Of a stretch of 64,000 bases of DNA, positions 61,981-64,000 are shown piece after piece. The stretch comes from Linnemannia hyalina (Eukaryota; Mortierellomycota; Mortierellomycetes; Mortierellales; Mortierellaceae), in the NCBI GenBank assembly GCA_019671135.1, contig JAHRHY010000020.1, positions 558,001 to 622,000 on the forward strand, in the 5' to 3' direction. The notes beneath the pieces are model-generated. The model was not told where the DNA came from. It did no database searches and saw only the letters and a program-made list of their open reading frames with translations. The position numbers and the translations under genes were made by a program. How positions within the stretch are numbered: the first letter of the stretch is position 1; the number at the start of each line of letters is the position of its first letter.

Positions 61981-62993
61981 ATGATTTGAGTGAGGGGGTG
62001 ACGTTAAGAATTTGAGGGGGTGACGTTAAGAGTGATAGAACCTGCAGCCGACCCATTCAACACAGATACGCGCATAGAGGCTCAACCCACTAGAAATCAA
62101 AATCCTTTATTATTATTTATTATTATATATTATTATTATTATTATTATTTTTTTTTTGGGGGGGGGGGGTAGCTTGATTAACCTTTTCCCCTCTCACATC
62201 TGCATCAATATAAAAAAACGTCGGCACTTTATTTTTTTTTGCGCATACCCTTATGTTCGTTCTCCCTTTTCCTGTTCTTCATACGTGAAGTACGTTTACC
62301 CATCAGCTACTTGGTTGCCCATTTTTGTTTTGCTTATCTGATCATCCCTGTTTTCTGAACGACGATTAATTTAACGTCGCTGCAGTTTGATCAATTTCTT
62401 GCTCTAGGATTCACTATTCCTGCCGTGCTTCCAACCCTTATCACTTTACTGCCCTGCTAATAGACAAGCCGACTCTTTCACAATCAATACTCCCTTTACA
62501 ATCTTGAGGTCCTGGGTTCGAGTCTTGGGAAAGCGTTACACTTTGCGCATGATCTCTTCAACTTACTCTCACCAAGGAGTTGAGGGCTCCTCACTCTTCC
62601 ACAGCACTAGTGTTTCTCAAATGCGAATGCGAATAAAGGGGTTTCCATTGATTTTACATGTTGCGAATGCGAATGCGAATGCGAATGCACTATGTTCTTA
62701 AGAAACACTACACAGCACAAGGTCTTCCCTCAAAAATCAAAGTCTTGCCGCTACCCCTACAAATTTCTTTCTCTAGCATCGCCTTCAGAAATAAAAAAAA
62801 CTCTTCCTGGCGGCTTGTTGCACCACTGGGACTGTTCTCAATTAAAAAAAAAAAAAAAAAAAATCAATACATGCTCGGGCTTCGTAAATAAAAGTAAGCA
62901 ATAGCAATGATATTATTATGGTATGTGATCAACTCTCGCACCTACGACCTATCAACTAACCCTCCTCTCCGAACTCCCACTTCTCTCACACCC
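61981..62993. other. No gene recognised; short microsatellites
   Basis: Tandem AATTTGAGGGGGTGACGTTAAG-like pair at 61990-62030, (ATT)n at 62105-62150, G run at 62158-62170, GCGAAT hexamer repeats at 62618-62692 and an A run at 62845-62863. A B-box-like GGTTCGAGTCT is at 62513-62523 but no tRNA folds around it. Confidence 0.5.
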
Positions 62994-64000
62994 TCAAACA
63001 GGTTGAGGAATTTGCTCCGCATCATCAGCGGCCACCACTGCCTCCGGAGTCTGAATCTTCTCCTCTTGCAGCTGAGGCTTCTTCTTCGACTCGGGACGCT
63101 TCAAATGCAAACTGGCTTGAGGAGCGGGAGGCATTATGACGGGTGTTTCGTCGCGGGGTAAGAAGTAAATCTGGGGCCGGTTGCTAAGGATTTTTCTTTC
63201 AATGATTCCGCCGACCCATTTGGGCATTTTCTTCAACATGAACCGAGTAATCGTTGCCTTTGCTCCCTATATTATCGACGTATCCATATTCGAGAAAAAG
63301 TAAAAAAAAAAAAAAAGTGGTTAATTGGTGGTCATGTTGTTACCTGATTTAGACCTTGTCATCTTGAAAAAAGTAGAGCATGTGTGGGGCAGCAACTTCC
63401 GAAAGAAAGAAAAAAAATGACATACAGCGTCGACCATGTTCCTGAAGGCCTGGCTGGCGCTGAAAGCGTCCTCGACCCAGGAGATGCGCTCCTTCTTGTA
63501 GAGCTTGAAGGCGTCTTCAATTTCTTCTGCGATGGGGTGGTCCGGGAGGGCGTGGATGTAGTTGGCGAGGGTGATGGCGTCATGGAAGGCGCTGTTGCCT
63601 CCTTCTCCACCTGAGGGGTTTAACTATCGTGTCAGGAAGAGAGAAAAGGAGGGAGGGTAAAAACATGATGTGTGAGTTGCACGATGAAGTCAGTGGGATG
63701 GGGTCGGAATTGAAAGTCATACAAGATATTTGGGAACTACACGTCATACTTTGTGGCAAGCTGGTTGACGAGGGGAAAAAAGCATGGTCGAAACATAAGA
63801 TAAGGGTGATGTTAGTAAAGTTCATTTCCACTCGACCATACCAACAAGTGAAAGAACCCATGCTTGCGAAGACATACCATCGCCCATGAGAACGGTGCGG
63901 CAATGACCCCAGGTCTTGAAGATTTTTTCTTCAAGCATCACCTTGGAAATAAGGTCCTTGGACGACCAATTAAACAAGTCTCCGAGAGTGAGTTGCTTCT
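62994..64000 (-). CDS. FAD-dependent monooxygenase, C-terminal part (runs off the window)
   Basis: Exons on the minus strand: >64000-63878, 63760-63750, 63623-63426 and 63266-62994; all join in frame with GT-AG introns (117, 126 and 159 bp). The 11-nt microexon supplies ACHK of the motif LMGDACHKLNPSGGEGGN, the conserved GD...P.GG.G FAD-binding motif of aromatic-ring-hydroxylase-type flavoprotein monooxygenases; without it the motif is lost. DAITLANYIHAL follows, then a helical tail and a Lys/Gln/Pro/Ala-rich C-terminus. The N-terminal Rossmann part (GxGxxG) is outside the window. It uses FAD and NAD(P)H to hydroxylate an unknown substrate. Transcribed toward the six-exon gene. Confidence 0.85.

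Noticed and set aside
62500..62535. tRNA gene or tRNA-derived SINE
   Set aside because: A B-box-like GGTTCGAGTCT is present but the T-arm has mostly wobble pairs, and no A box or acceptor stem fits.

Overview
The window is eukaryotic and reads as an early-diverging fungus. Genes have short introns of roughly 80-270 bp with GTAAGT/GTATGT-type donors, promoters are pyrimidine-rich, and there are pieces of fungal 28S rDNA, a fungal POT peptide transporter and a flavoprotein monooxygenase of fungal type. The repeat-rich layout suggests Mucoromycota, perhaps Mortierellaceae; that is inference from gene style, not a database match. Most of the 64 kb is mobile DNA.

Layout: 0.46-1.03 kb is a 3' piece of 28S rDNA. 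1.17-7.09 kb is a hAT transposon with 333-bp terminal inverted repeats. 7.4-10.6 kb holds a small membrane-protein gene on the minus strand, more 28S pieces on the minus strand, and pyrimidine-rich low-complexity DNA. 10.645-17.148 kb is a complete Ty3/Gypsy chromovirus with seemingly identical 160-bp LTRs and a 5-bp target duplication, inserted in a minisatellite. 17.93-18.97 kb is a papain-type cysteine peptidase gene. 19-21.8 kb has rDNA scraps, a pyrimidine-rich array and a truncated retroelement gag. 21.841-27.463 kb is a second chromovirus on the minus strand, 197-bp LTRs. 27.5-29.1 kb has a solo LTR and a gene for a small secreted cysteine-rich protein. 29.22-29.67 kb is a perfect 211-bp palindrome.

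30.27-35.61 kb is the most unusual part: an AT-rich element whose inverted arms contain tandem 133-bp units, with two convergent genes, one a DDE transposase-like protein and the other a protein with features resembling rolling-circle replication initiators, plus a short third ORF. It abuts a 3.1-kb element with 245-bp inverted repeats. 38.731-48.561 kb is two Helitrons in head-to-tail tandem on the minus strand, both with broken helicase genes; a solo LTR with target duplication lies in the first copy only. 48.625-52.083 kb is a DIRS-type retroelement with inverted termini and an internal complementary region but without its tyrosine recombinase; its right end touches another 28S piece. 52.9-55.3 kb has another solo LTR, a 5'-truncated hAT transposase and a tyrosine-recombinase scrap.

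56.3-64 kb is the most host-like stretch: a two-exon POT peptide transporter, a six-exon gene that may belong to a PD-(D/E)XK-like family, and the 3' end of an FAD monooxygenase with an 11-nt microexon. No operons or metabolic cluster are present; genes do not obviously work together. The main theme is nested transposition around dispersed 28S rDNA fragments.
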